Assembly: GCA_000179315.1 (NCBI GenBank)
Contig: ADZZ01000278.1
Location: 1 to 64,000 of the forward strand
Length of the DNA: 64,000 nt
Direction: 5' to 3'
From: a delta proteobacterium NaphS2
Lineage (GTDB): Bacteria > Desulfobacterota > DSM-4660 > Desulfatiglandales > Desulfatiglandaceae
Shown: positions 44,287-54,496 of the stretch, one piece after another
Position numbering within the stretch: the first letter of the stretch is position 1
How the letters are laid out: every line of letters starts with the position of its first letter
Translations under genes and position numbers: made by a program
The notes under the pieces: generated by a model
What the model was told of the DNA's origin: nothing
Database searches by the model: none
The model's input: only the letters and a program-made list of their open reading frames with translations

Positions 44287-45744
44287 ATGGACGTTAAAGC
44301 CAAACTGTCCGAAGTCGTCGGCGCAGAAAATTTTTCCGATGACCCGAATCAGTTGCAAGCCTATGCGACCGATTTCAGCTACACCCCCGAAGGAGTTCCC
44401 AATTATGTGGTAAAGCCGGGATCTTCCGAAGAGGTCTCAAGGGTTGTGACATTCTGTAACGAAAACAAAATTCCCGTTGTGCCCGTCAGTTCAAAGATTC
44501 ATTTTTACGGTGCGGCGATTCCCAAGGAAGGGGGAGTGATTCTCGATATGGCCCGAATGGATCGGGTGCTGGAAATTGACCCCGATAACCGGCGAGTGCG
44601 ATTCGAAGCCGGCGTGACCTGGGAAAAACTGACCGAAGAACTGGCCAAAGAGGGTTTCAGGGTCATTATGCCGCTGACACCGCCGGCCCAGCGGTCGGTT
44701 TTGACGGACTTCATGGAGCGCGAAGAGCCCACCAACCAGGTTTATGATTATGGCGAGCCCCTGGAGGCCATGGAAGTGGTGTGGCCCACGGGCGAGCAGT
44801 TCAGAATGGGGTCCGCCAGCGTCAATGGCTACCCTGACTCCCCATCCAAGGGAGGGAACCCTTCCGGCCCGGGACTTGATTTTTACCGGTTTTTTCAGTG
44901 TGCCCAGGGGACCTTCGGCGTGGTGACCTGGACCAACCTGAAAATCGAATCCATCCCCAAAATGGATAAAGTTCTTTTTGCACCCGTTGACGATCTGGAA
45001 TATGTCACCGAATTTCTGTATCGGATACTCCCCCGCCGCATCGGACAGGAAGTGGTGCTTTTGAACAATGTGGACCTTGCCGCCATGCTGGCGGAGGATT
45101 GGCCCGCCGATTATGAGAAACTAAAAAGTACACTTCCCCCCTGGACCCTGATCCTGGTGATCAGCGGTCTTTTGAGGCGCCCGGAGGAAAAAATCGCCTA
45201 TGAAGAGAATTTTCTGGCGGAAGTGTTGAAAAATGAATTTTCCGACCTGAAGCTGGGGGAAAGCCTTCCCGGTTTCCCGGGTTTACGGAAAAAAATCCTG
45301 CCCATGCTTCGAAAACCGTGGCCCGCGGACAAGCCCTATTGGAAGAACAGTGTCAAAGGTGCCTGTCAGAGCCTGTTTTTCCACACCCGGCCCGTTCTGG
45401 CACAACAGTTCGTTTACCTGGTGGAGGAGATTGCGGCACGCCACGGGTACCCCATCAGCGAGATCGGCATGTACATTCAGCCTATCGAGCACAACCGCGC
45501 CTGCCGGCCCGAGTTCAATTTCTTCTATGACCCTGATGATGCAGATGAGGTGGCTGCCGTTCGCGCCCTTTACAATGACCTGGCGAAGGTGCTGCTTAAC
45601 GAAGGTGCGGTCTTTACGAGACCCTATGGTGAATTGGCACCCTTGGTTTACGAGAAGGCTGCAAGCTACACGGCGCATCTCAAGCGGCTGAAAAAGGTGT
45701 TTGATCCGAACAATATTATGAATCCCGGTAACCTGTGCTTCTAA
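44287..45744 (+). CDS. FAD-linked (PCMH-type) oxidoreductase 1
   Basis: This 485-residue protein has the PCMH-type FAD domain (NYVVKPGSSEEVSRVVTFCN, IPVVPVSS, EAGVTWEKL) and a C-terminal substrate domain ending FDPNNIMNPGNLCF, as in GlcD and VAO-family enzymes. It probably oxidises a hydroxy acid or a phenolic side chain. It is the first gene of a three-gene operon with an iron-sulfur CCG protein and a second FAD oxidase; an AGGTTAAC ribosome region precedes it. Confidence 0.88.
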   Translation: MDVKAKLSEVVGAENFSDDPNQLQAYATDFSYTPEGVPNYVVKPGSSEEVSRVVTFCNENKIPVVPVSSKIHFYGAAIPKEGGVILDMARMDRVLEIDPDNRRVRFEAGVTWEKLTEELAKEGFRVIMPLTPPAQRSVLTDFMEREEPTNQVYDYGEPLEAMEVVWPTGEQFRMGSASVNGYPDSPSKGGNPSGPGLDFYRFFQCAQGTFGVVTWTNLKIESIPKMDKVLFAPVDDLEYVTEFLYRILPRRIGQEVVLLNNVDLAAMLAEDWPADYEKLKSTLPPWTLILVISGLLRRPEEKIAYEENFLAEVLKNEFSDLKLGESLPGFPGLRKKILPMLRKPWPADKPYWKNSVKGACQSLFFHTRPVLAQQFVYLVEEIAARHGYPISEIGMYIQPIEHNRACRPEFNFFYDPDDADEVAAVRALYNDLAKVLLNEGAVFTRPYGELAPLVYEKAASYTAHLKRLKKVFDPNNIMNPGNLCF

Positions 45745-45757
45745 GGAGGGCGCGACA

Positions 45758-47083
45758 ATGGCCAATGAATTAGATGTTAGATATTACAAGCCAAAAGAGG
45801 AATTCAAGTTCGACATTACCGATATGGAGAACTTTGTCTACGACATGAGCCGGTGCATCAAATGTAAGGGGTGCACCTGGGTGGAACATACTTACATGCC
45901 GGGCGCCAAGTTCATGACCCGGTGCCCCAGCGCCACCAAGTACGAATTTGACGCCTACGGTGCCTACGGCAAAATGAGAATCGGCCACGCCATGGCCGAA
46001 GGGAAACTGGACTGGAACGAAAAGGCCCTGGAAGTGATATACGCCTGCACCCTTTGCGGTGCCTGCGACGTGGGGTGCAAACGGAACCTGGATCTGGAAA
46101 TCGAATTATCCCTGGAATCCCTCCGGGTGAAAGCGGTGCAGGATGGCGTCGGCCCCATGCCGGCCCACAAAAAAGTGGCGGAGAAGATCAAAAGCAGCCA
46201 CAACTGTTTCGGATCTTCCCATGAAAAACGGACCGATTGGTTGCCCGAAGGGATTACGCCTTCCCAAAAAGCGGATGTGCTCTACTTTGCGGGCTGCACG
46301 GCCTCCTATATTAATAAGGAGATAGCGCAATCCACGGTGAGAATCTTTAAGGCCGCCGGAACCGATTTCATGCTCATGCCCGACGAATGGTGCTGCGGGA
46401 ACATCCTTTTCTCCGTGGGTCTCTATGACGACGCCAAGGCATTGGCAGAGCGGAATGTGGAAGAGATGCGCAAGACCGGGGCCAAGACCCTCATTACCAG
46501 TTGCGCCGAAGGGTACCGCATGTGGAAGGTGGATTACCCGAAACTGCTGAACATTTCAACCGCAGAACTTGGATTTGAGGTGCTCCATCTGGTGGAGTAT
46601 GTGGATGAAATGGTCAAAAGCGGAGCACTGGAACTGAAAAATCCTGTTAATACCCGCATGACCTACCATGATGCGTGCAGCCTGACGCGTTTGAGCGAAC
46701 CCTGGACCCCCTATGAAGGAAAGCGGGGATGGATGGGGTGCGTGGAACCGAGGCTGCAGCGGCGGCGGGGCCAGAACGGGGTGTATGCACAGCCCCGGGA
46801 TATTCTGAACGCCGTTCCCGGTGTAAATCTGGTGGAAATGCCGCGGATGAAGGAAAACGCTTTCTGTTGCGGCGCAGGAAGGGGAACCAAGGAAGCCTTT
46901 CCCGACTTTGCCGCCTGGGCAGCGCAACATCGTTTGGAAGAAGTTAAAGAAATCGGCGCCGAGACGCTCGTATCCACCTGTCCCTGGTGCAAAAATAATT
47001 TTGCCAGTGCGGTTAAGGCAGATGGCGATGATGTGCAGGTCTTGGATATTTCGGAAGTCATCTGCGCATCCATTGAGGGTTAG
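45758..47083 (+). CDS. CCG-domain iron-sulfur oxidoreductase (GlcF/HdrD-like)
   Basis: This 441-residue protein has two 4Fe-4S motifs in its first 110 residues (CIKCKGC...CP and CTLCGACDVGCKR) and two CCG domains (EWCCGNILF near 210 and FCCGAGRG near 370). CCG domains bind noncubane 4Fe-4S clusters in heterodisulfide reductase and glycolate oxidase. It probably takes electrons from the flanking FAD subunits to a quinone or thiol acceptor. Confidence 0.9.
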   Translation: MANELDVRYYKPKEEFKFDITDMENFVYDMSRCIKCKGCTWVEHTYMPGAKFMTRCPSATKYEFDAYGAYGKMRIGHAMAEGKLDWNEKALEVIYACTLCGACDVGCKRNLDLEIELSLESLRVKAVQDGVGPMPAHKKVAEKIKSSHNCFGSSHEKRTDWLPEGITPSQKADVLYFAGCTASYINKEIAQSTVRIFKAAGTDFMLMPDEWCCGNILFSVGLYDDAKALAERNVEEMRKTGAKTLITSCAEGYRMWKVDYPKLLNISTAELGFEVLHLVEYVDEMVKSGALELKNPVNTRMTYHDACSLTRLSEPWTPYEGKRGWMGCVEPRLQRRRGQNGVYAQPRDILNAVPGVNLVEMPRMKENAFCCGAGRGTKEAFPDFAAWAAQHRLEEVKEIGAETLVSTCPWCKNNFASAVKADGDDVQVLDISEVICASIEG

Positions 47084-47100
47084 GTGAAAGGAGGAACATT

Positions 47101-48702
47101 ATGGCCATATCAAAAGAAATCTATTCAGTGATGGAAGCCGTTGTCGGCTCCGAGAATATATCCGACGACCCGGTCATCTGCGAATCATACCGCAGCGGCC
47201 CCGGGGGGTATGAAAACGGGCTGGGATATGAACGCGTCATGACCACCATTCCGGGCTGCGTGATCATGCCCAAAAATACGGAAGAGGTCCAAAAGATCGT
47301 CAAGGTCTGTTACCGAAACGACATCCCCTATGTGCCCTACAGCACGGGTTTTTACGGACCCCGATCCCATCCCCATGTGGAAGATGCGCTCCTGATCGAC
47401 CTTAAGCGCATGAACGATTTTGTGTTGGACGAAAAACATTTTTATGTGGAAGTGGGTCCGGGCATGGTCTATTCGCCCATTCAGGAAGAATGCATGAACC
47501 ATGGGGCCTATGTGGTCATCGGCGGGGGCGGTGCGCAGGCGTCGGCCATTGCCAATCTCATCGGCGACGGATGGTCTCCCCTGAGCCACCGGATCGGACT
47601 GCCCCACCGGCGCATCCTGGGCACCGAAATGGTGATGCCCGACGGCGAGATCGTTCGGATGGGTTCCCTGGCCACCAGCGAAGACCCCTTTTGGGGTGAA
47701 GGCCCAGGCCCGGATCTGAGAGGGTTGCTCAGAGGTTATACGGGACTTCGTGGCTGTTTGGGCATCGTGACCCGAATGGCCATTAAAACACTTCCGTTCC
47801 AGCCTGAACGGCTCGAACCCACGGGGATTTCGCCCAATACGGCTCTGGCCCTTCCCGAGAAACGGATCAAGTGGATTAATTTCACCGTTCCCTCGAAAGA
47901 AGCACAGGTGACCGCCATGCGTGAAATCGGCCACGCCGAGATCGGCGGCGCCGTCACCAAGGTCCCGCTTTTCTGGCGCGCCATTGCCAAAGCCGAGTGC
48001 AAGGAGGAATTCTGGGATCTGTGGGGCAAGGAGACCGAGGAGAGTATCGCCAATTTCTTCATCGTTCGGGTGCTGCTCATCGGTTTTACCTCGGAAGAGC
48101 AGATGGAATACGACGAAAAGGTGCTCATGGACATCATGGAACCTTTGGGCGGCATTGCGCGCCGTACCAAGCCCTCCGATGAATCCTGGATCAAGAACGC
48201 GGATTCCGCCGGTATGTGGCTTATGTGCGGCGGGTATGTATCCGTGGACTATGTCATTGAAACCCTGACCCAGTCCGTCGAACATGGGCCGTCTTACGCA
48301 GAGGTGAAAAAGAAATACACGCCGCCCCTCATGCCCGACTACGGGGACCCCGGATGGTTCCAGAGCTTTGAAATGGGCCATCAAGGGTATTCGGAATTTC
48401 TGGTCTACTGGGATCCCGACGATAACACGGACGGGGTTGACCAGTTCTACCTGGACACCTCCAAAATGAACATTCGAAACCGGACCTACACCTCCCTGCT
48501 GGGGCCCCATCAGCCCCTTTACCTTACCGGACCCAAATACGGGCCCAACTACCACGAGTTCCTGTTGAAGGTAAAGGATGAGTTTGATCCCAAATGGATG
48601 AGCCATCCGCCGGTCCCCCTGGCACACGATGTCTTTGTGGAACGGGCGCCCTGGATGCAGAGCATGAAAGACTGGGAATCCCCGGAGGATTTGCCTGAAT
48701 AG
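47101..48702 (+). CDS. FAD-linked (PCMH-type) oxidoreductase 2
   Basis: This 533-residue protein is a paralogue of the first FAD oxidase with the PCMH layout: CVIMPKNTEEVQKIVKVCYR, EVGPGMVYSPIQEECM, GGGGAQASAIANLIGDGW and a long substrate domain. It resembles the flavoprotein of 4-cresol dehydrogenase and vanillyl-alcohol oxidase. It starts with an AAAGGAGG site, 17 bp after the iron-sulfur gene. Having two distinct FAD subunits around one electron carrier is unusual; perhaps each takes a different substrate. Confidence 0.85.
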   Translation: MAISKEIYSVMEAVVGSENISDDPVICESYRSGPGGYENGLGYERVMTTIPGCVIMPKNTEEVQKIVKVCYRNDIPYVPYSTGFYGPRSHPHVEDALLIDLKRMNDFVLDEKHFYVEVGPGMVYSPIQEECMNHGAYVVIGGGGAQASAIANLIGDGWSPLSHRIGLPHRRILGTEMVMPDGEIVRMGSLATSEDPFWGEGPGPDLRGLLRGYTGLRGCLGIVTRMAIKTLPFQPERLEPTGISPNTALALPEKRIKWINFTVPSKEAQVTAMREIGHAEIGGAVTKVPLFWRAIAKAECKEEFWDLWGKETEESIANFFIVRVLLIGFTSEEQMEYDEKVLMDIMEPLGGIARRTKPSDESWIKNADSAGMWLMCGGYVSVDYVIETLTQSVEHGPSYAEVKKKYTPPLMPDYGDPGWFQSFEMGHQGYSEFLVYWDPDDNTDGVDQFYLDTSKMNIRNRTYTSLLGPHQPLYLTGPKYGPNYHEFLLKVKDEFDPKWMSHPPVPLAHDVFVERAPWMQSMKDWESPEDLPE

Positions 48703-48818
48703 GGCAAGTGGGCTCGGAGATCGGCGCCCTGCTGTTTTGCTCAACCTCATTGTCGGAGCGAAGGATGAATCGCCCCGACAAAAAAATAAGTATCAATCAC
48801 GCGAAAGGAGAATATCCT

Positions 48819-49781
48819 ATGCCTGTGGGCGACATGGTCCGGAGAAGCGCGGAGAGATTTCCGGATAAAACCGCTATCATCTTCCGGGGTAAACGGATCA
48901 TCTATGGGGAATTGAACCGACGGGTGAATGCCTTGGCAAACCGCCTTTTGGATATGGGCGGCAGAAAGGGAGACCGGGTGGCGGTGGTACTGCACAATTG
49001 CCCCGAATATATCGAAGCCTATTTTGCCTGCGCCAAATCGGGACTGGTGTTTGTTCCAATCAATAACCTTCTCAAAGAGAGAGAATTAACGCAGATTATT
49101 CGATATATTGAACCGCGGTTCCTGCTGTTGGATTCGGATTTTGAGACTCTCATTGAAACGGCGACCACGGAAATGGATTTTGTGGAATTCAAAATCAGTT
49201 TGAGCGATCCACCGCATCCTCCGTTTATTTCCTATGAAAAGAGCGTGAACCTCGGGGATAAGGGCGAACCGGAAGCGGAAATATCTAAGGACGATGTCAT
49301 GAGCATCTTTCTGACTTCCGGTACCACGGGGCTTCCCAAAGGTGCCATGCGGACCCATCACCAGAATTTTCAGAACGCCATGACCTGCGCCCTGGAAATG
49401 AAGCTGGTGGTAAGCTTTCCCTTTCCGGATATCATGATCGTCGGCGTGATGCAGCTCTTGATGATTGTCCTGGGAACCTTCATGGAGCCGGTTTCCATCA
49501 TGATGATCACCTTCCCCGTGTACATGCCCATTGTGAAGGCGTTCGGATTCGATCCCATATGGTTCGGTTTTCTCACGCTGATCAACATGGAAATCGGCAT
49601 GAAGACGCCGCCTTTCGGGATGGTGCTGTTTGTAATGAAGGGAGTGGTGCCGTCCAAGACCACCATGCTGAACATCTATCGGTCGGTGACGCCCTTTGTG
49701 GCCATCGACGCACTGGCCATGCTCCTGATCATGATCTTTCCCGCCATTGCCACGGTGTTGCCGAATCTTATGAAATATTAA
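48819..49781 (+). pseudogene. In-frame chimera: CoA-ligase N-half fused to TRAP permease C-end
   Basis: From the ATG at 48819 (AAAGGAG site) residues 1-195 are the N-terminal part of an AMP-forming CoA ligase, ending soon after the P-loop LTSGTTGLPKGAMRTHH. At about 49405 the sequence changes, without a frameshift, into the last 120 residues of a TRAP DctM-type large permease (MIVGVMQLLMIVLGTFMEP, EIGMKTPPFGMVLF). The ligase lacks its ribose, hinge and catalytic Lys motifs; the permease lacks most helices. A deletion between two genes is the simple explanation. Neither function should remain. Confidence 0.88.
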
Positions 49782-49784
49782 CGC

Positions 49785-50516
49785 GTGATGATGAACCGAC
49801 ATATCAGCGGACAGCAAATGAAGGTCCATGAATTTACGGGCATGCTGGAAAAAGGCCGCTTCCTGATTCCTTCTTTTCAAAGGGAGTTCGTGTGGGATCA
49901 GGGGGGGATTATCAAGCTGTGGGAGAGCCTCTATCGTTTCTACCCGATTGGCAGCATTCTCTGCTGGGAAACGGACATTCGCCTGAACATTCACCGCAAG
50001 GTCGGTGGGGTGATCTTCAAGGACCTCCCGAACGACGTCAGAGAGCGGGTGTACATTCTGGATGGGCAGCAGCGTGCCACGGCCCTGCTGTTGCCCCTTG
50101 TGGGCAGGGAATGGAAGACGACCGGGGAGAAGGCTTTTGACTACACCCTCTATTTTGACGCAACCGATGAAAGCTTCTTTTTTGCTCATGAACTGAACCG
50201 CAGGAAACGGAATGTTCCTCAGGGGTTTTTGATATGCCTTGGTGGAATGGTCCGGGACGACCGTTCAATGATGAACGCTGCTTCCCGTGAACCGGGATTT
50301 GGTCAGGCTATTAGCAAAAGCATCGCGCAACTGGCACGCATTTTCTCGGATTACAACTTGTCGCTGATCCGCATCAAAGGGTATGATATCCCGGCCGTAC
50401 GAGAGATCTTCGAGCGCATTAATCAGGAAGGAAAAGCCTTGACTTCAATGGACATCATGATCGCAAGGACCTTTCGGGACTATGAATATCCGGTTGAAGA
50501 GGATCTGTTTAAATGA
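49785..50516 (+). pseudogene. DUF262 (GmrSD-like) protein, C-terminally truncated
   Basis: This 243-codon frame has the DUF262 N-terminus: IPSFQREFVWDQGGI, YPIGSILCW and the ILDGQQRAT motif. It continues to FERINQEGKALTSMDIMIAR and then ends. Whole DUF262 proteins are usually over 500 residues, so the gene is cut, by the same rearrangements as its neighbours. DUF262 proteins such as GmrS act as NTP-driven restriction enzymes on modified DNA. The ATG at 49818 may be the real start. It overlaps the next mosaic gene by 4 bp. Confidence 0.78.
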
Positions 50517-52368
50517 ATAAGGAAGAATGCAGTGATAACGAAAGATCCGTTATCCGCGTACTCTCCTGCATGACCCTGACGGTCGAGTGCGATGGCGCTG
50601 ACATTACCACCATTGAGGGGATGGCGGATCGGGAAACAGGGCGGCTCCATCCGCTGCAACAGGCGTTTATCGACAACACCGCATTTCAGTGCGGCTTCTG
50701 CAGCCGTGCCAGGGCCTTGCCCGGTGTGCGGGCCGTGCTTACACATGAGGATATTCCACCCTGGGAATGGGGGATCCCGAAGCACATGAGAGTGCTGGAT
50801 AACAAGGTGCGGTACGTGGGCGATGCGGTGGCCATGGTGGCCGCCGACACCGCGGATATGGCCGAGGCCGCCCTGGAACAGATCGCGGTGGACTACGAAT
50901 ATGATGTGGAGGCCTCCGCCGAGAACGCTGACCCACCCCTATACGAACAATACCCCAACAACACCTATCCCTCCGGTCCCCCCGTCTATGAGTCCAAGCT
51001 GCTGAACGGTCTTCATATGGGTGATGTGGATCAGGGGTTTGCGGAAGCCGACGTGGTTGCCGAAGGAAGCTGTGGATATGAAATATTCCCCAATCCGCTT
51101 CCGCCGGAGCCGCCGAGCGTCATCGCCACCTGGGAGACCCCGGACCGTTTGACCATCTATACGCCCAGCCAGTCCATCGCTTTTAATAGGTTCATCGGCG
51201 TTCCCTTTATCGGCATGGCCGATTTGCGGGCCATCAGCACCCACTGCGGCGGCAGTTACGGCACGCAAAACGCCAACATGACGCCGGTGGGCTATGCGGC
51301 CCTGCTCTCCAAGGCCACCGGGCGACCGGTAAAGATCTATTATACCAAGGAAGAGCATTTTCATGCCTACTCCCTGCGTCTCGGTTCACGAATTCATGCC
51401 AGGGTGGGCATGAAGCGGGACGGGACGTTAACCGCCGTCTCGGGCCACTGGCTTGTGAACACGGGATCGGGATCGGGTCCCGGACAGCGGAACAGCCTGT
51501 GCAAGATGGCGGCTGAGGTATTGAAGCTGCCCCTTGAAAGGGTGACCATGTCTTCCCCCGATACCCATGTGAATCCCTTTGAGTTCGGGCTCATGGGCTC
51601 ACGGGGCACCTATGCGGTGGGTTCGGCCGTGATCGCGGCGGCCGAAGATGCCCGGCGCAGACTGCTGGAAATGGCGGCGCACCGGTTTGAGGCCACGCCG
51701 CAAATACGCTATATGGGCACCCTGGGCGGCAATCTGGCCCAGGAGACCCGTTGCTGGTATTACCGCTACCCCGACGAAATGGGGGGCGCATCATGTGCAA
51801 GCGCAAGGGTGAAGGCCCCTGCCTGGCGGTTACGGGGGACAACCGATATCATGCTATTTTCGGTGATAAGCGATGCTTCGCCGTCTGCCCGTCTGACACG
51901 GCCGTTGCTCAGGCGGCCCTTGACGGTCAAGTTCAAATTGCCGGACCCGAGGGCGAAAGGCTTGTGGATGTCATGGATTTCTACCGCCCCCTGGGGAACG
52001 TCCTGTCATCCGACGAGATCATCACGGAAATCCGGATTCCCCGGCCTGCTGCTGAAAACCGGCAGGTATTCATCAAGCACCGGGTACGGGATGCCATCGA
52101 TTTCGCCATTGTGAGCGTGGGGCTGGTGATGGTCCGGCAGGCAGGATCCTGTTCTTCCGTCAGAATCGTATTGGGCGCCGTGGCGCCGGGACCCCACCGG
52201 GCCTCGAAAGCGGAAGCCTATCTTGAAGCTAAAGCCCTGAACCCGGAAACCATTGAGGCCGCCGCCGAACTGGCAGTGGCGGGCGCCCTCCCGCTCAGCA
52301 GGAACGCCTATAAGATCGATCTCGCAAAGACCTTGGTTAAAAGGGCGCTCTCAGCCTGCACAAAATAG
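50513..52368 (+). pseudogene. Mosaic of molybdenum hydroxylase subunit fragments
   Basis: Four pieces lie in a row. (a) A 2Fe-2S subunit piece (ADITTIEGMADRE, then CGFCS). (b) From about 50700, a large-subunit N-terminal piece (LPGVRAVLTHEDI onward). (c) From about 51465, a large-subunit C-terminal piece (EVLKLPLERVTM, then GSRGTYAVGSAV). (d) From about 51700, an FAD-subunit piece (MGTLGGNLAQETRCWYYRYP). The joins are in frame up to a six-G run near 51780, where the frame shifts; the FAD subunit then continues to 52368. Original operon order 2Fe-2S, large, FAD is inferred. The product cannot work as an enzyme. Confidence 0.85.
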
Positions 52369-52453
52369 AGAATCCCCTCTGTGGCCATGAAAGTGTCAGT
52401 CGCGGGCTACCTGGCGGGATACGGGAAGTTTGTATCTCCCATATGTGTAAAAA

Positions 52454-53575
52454 TCAGATCAGAAGCGATTTCAGATAGTCCATCCCCCTGCGGATCTCAA
52501 TTCCCTTGGTCTTTTTTTCTCTTTTCAGGCGGAGTACCAACTGCATGCCGGGAACACCATATTTGTTGGTGAAATAGAGCAGCGCATCGGTAGGCTTTGG
52601 ATCGGATCGTTTTACCTCTATCAACAATTCCGGTTTGTCGTCGTTTACAATACAGAAATCCACTTCCTTCTTTTCCTTGGTCCTGAGGTAATGCAAGGCA
52701 TAGGGGCGACCCTGAAAATCGACCAAACCATAAACATGCTTCAGGAGACACAGGGCCGTCATGTTCTCAAATTTTACGCCTTCATCTCCTTTCACCAGAC
52801 CGGTATCAAAAAAATAAATTTTGGGTTCCTTTAAAATGGATCGTGCAATATTTCGGGAGAAGGGATGAACCCTGAAAATGATGTATAAGGACTCCAGAAT
52901 CTGCAGGTATTTTTTTACGGTGTTGGGCGCGATCTGAATGTCCTCCGCAATGGACTGGTTTGAAACGGGAGAGCCGGTCCTTGACCGCAACAGATCCAGA
53001 AGCAACTGCATTGCCCGAAAATCATGAATCCTCTCAAAATCGAGGATATCCGTCCGAATCAGACCATCGATATATTGCATTCTCCAGCGGTCTGCATCCA
53101 CGGAGTTTTCCGCCAGAAACGGTTCCGGGAATCCTCCCTGAGCGAGAAGGTTTTCAGGATCCACGGACACGCCCACATGGGATAGTTCAGCCGGGGAAAA
53201 GGGCATCAGACGGTGCCTGAAGAACCTTCCTGCCAGGGAATCACCGCCTTGCCGGAATGCCTCAAGTCTTGCACTGCCCGTTACCAGAATTATCAGGTGG
53301 TCCGGCTTGGTATCATAAACCCCCTTGAGATAGTTCTTCCATCCCGGCATTTTGTGCAATTCATCCAAGATCAGGAGTTTGGTGGTATCCAGCCACGCCT
53401 CCTGCCTGATGATTTCCCGATCCTCGGCGCTGTCATAGTTCAAATAGGCGTTGTCGGAAAAAGATCCGGCAATGTCCTTTGCCAGCCAGGTCTTCCCCAC
53501 TTGGCGGGGGCCTGTGAGGAAAACCATCTTTTTGGGCAGGTCGTTAAGAATATAACGTTTGTACTGACGTTCCAC
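52454..53575 (-). CDS. AAA_14/DUF4143-family ATPase
   Basis: This protein has Walker A LTGPRQVGKTWLA near its N-terminus, Walker B KLLILDELHKMP, sensor VTGSARL, and a C-terminal DUF4143 domain with winged helix (VSNQSIAEDIQIAPNTVKKYL) and a PD-(D/E)XK-like tail (KKEVDFCI...LLIEVKRS). I prefer the GTG at 53575, which has a GGAG site, over an ATG at 53674, because the family starts near QYKRYIL. A perfect palindrome lies 48 bp upstream of that GTG. The family is widespread; its role is unknown, and some act in defence. Confidence 0.88.
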   Translation of the reverse strand: MERQYKRYILNDLPKKMVFLTGPRQVGKTWLAKDIAGSFSDNAYLNYDSAEDREIIRQEAWLDTTKLLILDELHKMPGWKNYLKGVYDTKPDHLIILVTGSARLEAFRQGGDSLAGRFFRHRLMPFSPAELSHVGVSVDPENLLAQGGFPEPFLAENSVDADRWRMQYIDGLIRTDILDFERIHDFRAMQLLLDLLRSRTGSPVSNQSIAEDIQIAPNTVKKYLQILESLYIIFRVHPFSRNIARSILKEPKIYFFDTGLVKGDEGVKFENMTALCLLKHVYGLVDFQGRPYALHYLRTKEKKEVDFCIVNDDKPELLIEVKRSDPKPTDALLYFTNKYGVPGMQLVLRLKREKKTKGIEIRRGMDYLKSLLI

Positions 53576-53622
53576 GGGTCTATTCTCCAAGAACACTTTC
53601 GACCATTCTGCACCGTTTTGCA

Positions 53623-53640
53623 GAATAGTCAAGACTATTC
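53623..53640. repeat. 18-bp palindrome upstream of AAA_14 ATPase
   Basis: GAATAGTC and GACTATTC flank AA as a perfect inverted repeat in the likely promoter region of the ATPase gene. It may be an operator for self-regulation. Confidence 0.55.
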
Positions 53641-53919
53641 CGCAAAGTAATGCAGAATATTCGGGATAGCCCATATTTCCCTTGACTTCTTCCTTGTTTG
53701 ACCTATGATTTCACGTAATTGAATTCTAAACTTTGCGCCAAGAATCCTGAACCGAGAACCGACGCAAAAATCCACGCCACCAGCACTTCGCACCGAGTGA
53801 ATAAAGGAAAGAATTATGACCGCAGAAGTTGATGTTTTAAATCGAATACGCAGTGCATTATAGGGGAGCCATGATTTGTTTGGCAAACACGTTCAAATAA
53901 AATAGATTGGATCGAGGAT

Positions 53920-54222
53920 ATGCCCTTTATACAAGAACCCACAGGATACGAAAAAACAATCCTTTCCGATCTTCAGGGCGCATGGAGCCTGCTCAGAGAA
54001 TCCGTGGTTGATGCGGCAGGATTTGAAGGCTGGGACCGTGCCATATTTCATATTGATGAAGCGACGAGCTGGGAAGTTGTCCGAAACCTGAGGCGGATGC
54101 CTCCGCTTCTCTTGATCATCAGGAATATCTGCATGCAAGGCAATGCACCGGAAGAGGTCCTGGAGAATATTCGAGCACTTGATGGATTACTGAAGGAAGT
54201 CCTATCCGAAATTCATAATTGA
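53920..54222 (+). CDS. Small uncharacterised protein (100 aa)
   Basis: No family is recognised. The ATG has a CGAGGA site before it. The sequence is helical, with a hydrophobic stretch (MPPLLLIIRNICM) that could be a buried core helix rather than a membrane segment. It stands alone between the ATPase and the CoA ligase. Confidence 0.5.
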   Translation: MPFIQEPTGYEKTILSDLQGAWSLLRESVVDAAGFEGWDRAIFHIDEATSWEVVRNLRRMPPLLLIIRNICMQGNAPEEVLENIRALDGLLKEVLSEIHN

Positions 54223-54496
54223 TTGCACTTGCTCAAATAAAGGTTCTGTAGAACGGCCATCTCATGGCAAGGGGCCCTCAACGCATGCGCTTTATGGCAA
54301 TCCATAAATAACCTGCCGGCAGCAGATTCTCGCCATCAACCGTCCCGCCCATCTGAAGTCCCTGGAGACCAATACCGTACCTATGGTGGCGCTTTTCCCT
54401 TGACTCACAAACCGATTTTCTCTATAGGCGATTTTGAGGGGATCGATGTCATATCGCTCCACCCGCATGAAACACGAATAAACGAGGAATATCCCG
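54223..54496. other. Non-coding interval, possible enoyl-CoA hydratase remnant
   Basis: A short frame around 54334-54402 reads ILAINRPAHLKSLETNTVPMVALFP, which resembles the N-terminal strand of the enoyl-CoA hydratase family, but it has a stop at once. No other feature is supported. Confidence 0.3.

Noticed and set aside
47185-48750. 521-codon minus-strand frame opposite the second FAD oxidase
   Set aside because: It is antisense to a gene with firm PCMH-type motifs and has no recognisable motif itself.
54223-54496. An enoyl-CoA hydratase gene
   Set aside because: Only about 25 codons resemble the family before a stop; too little to support a pseudogene call with confidence.
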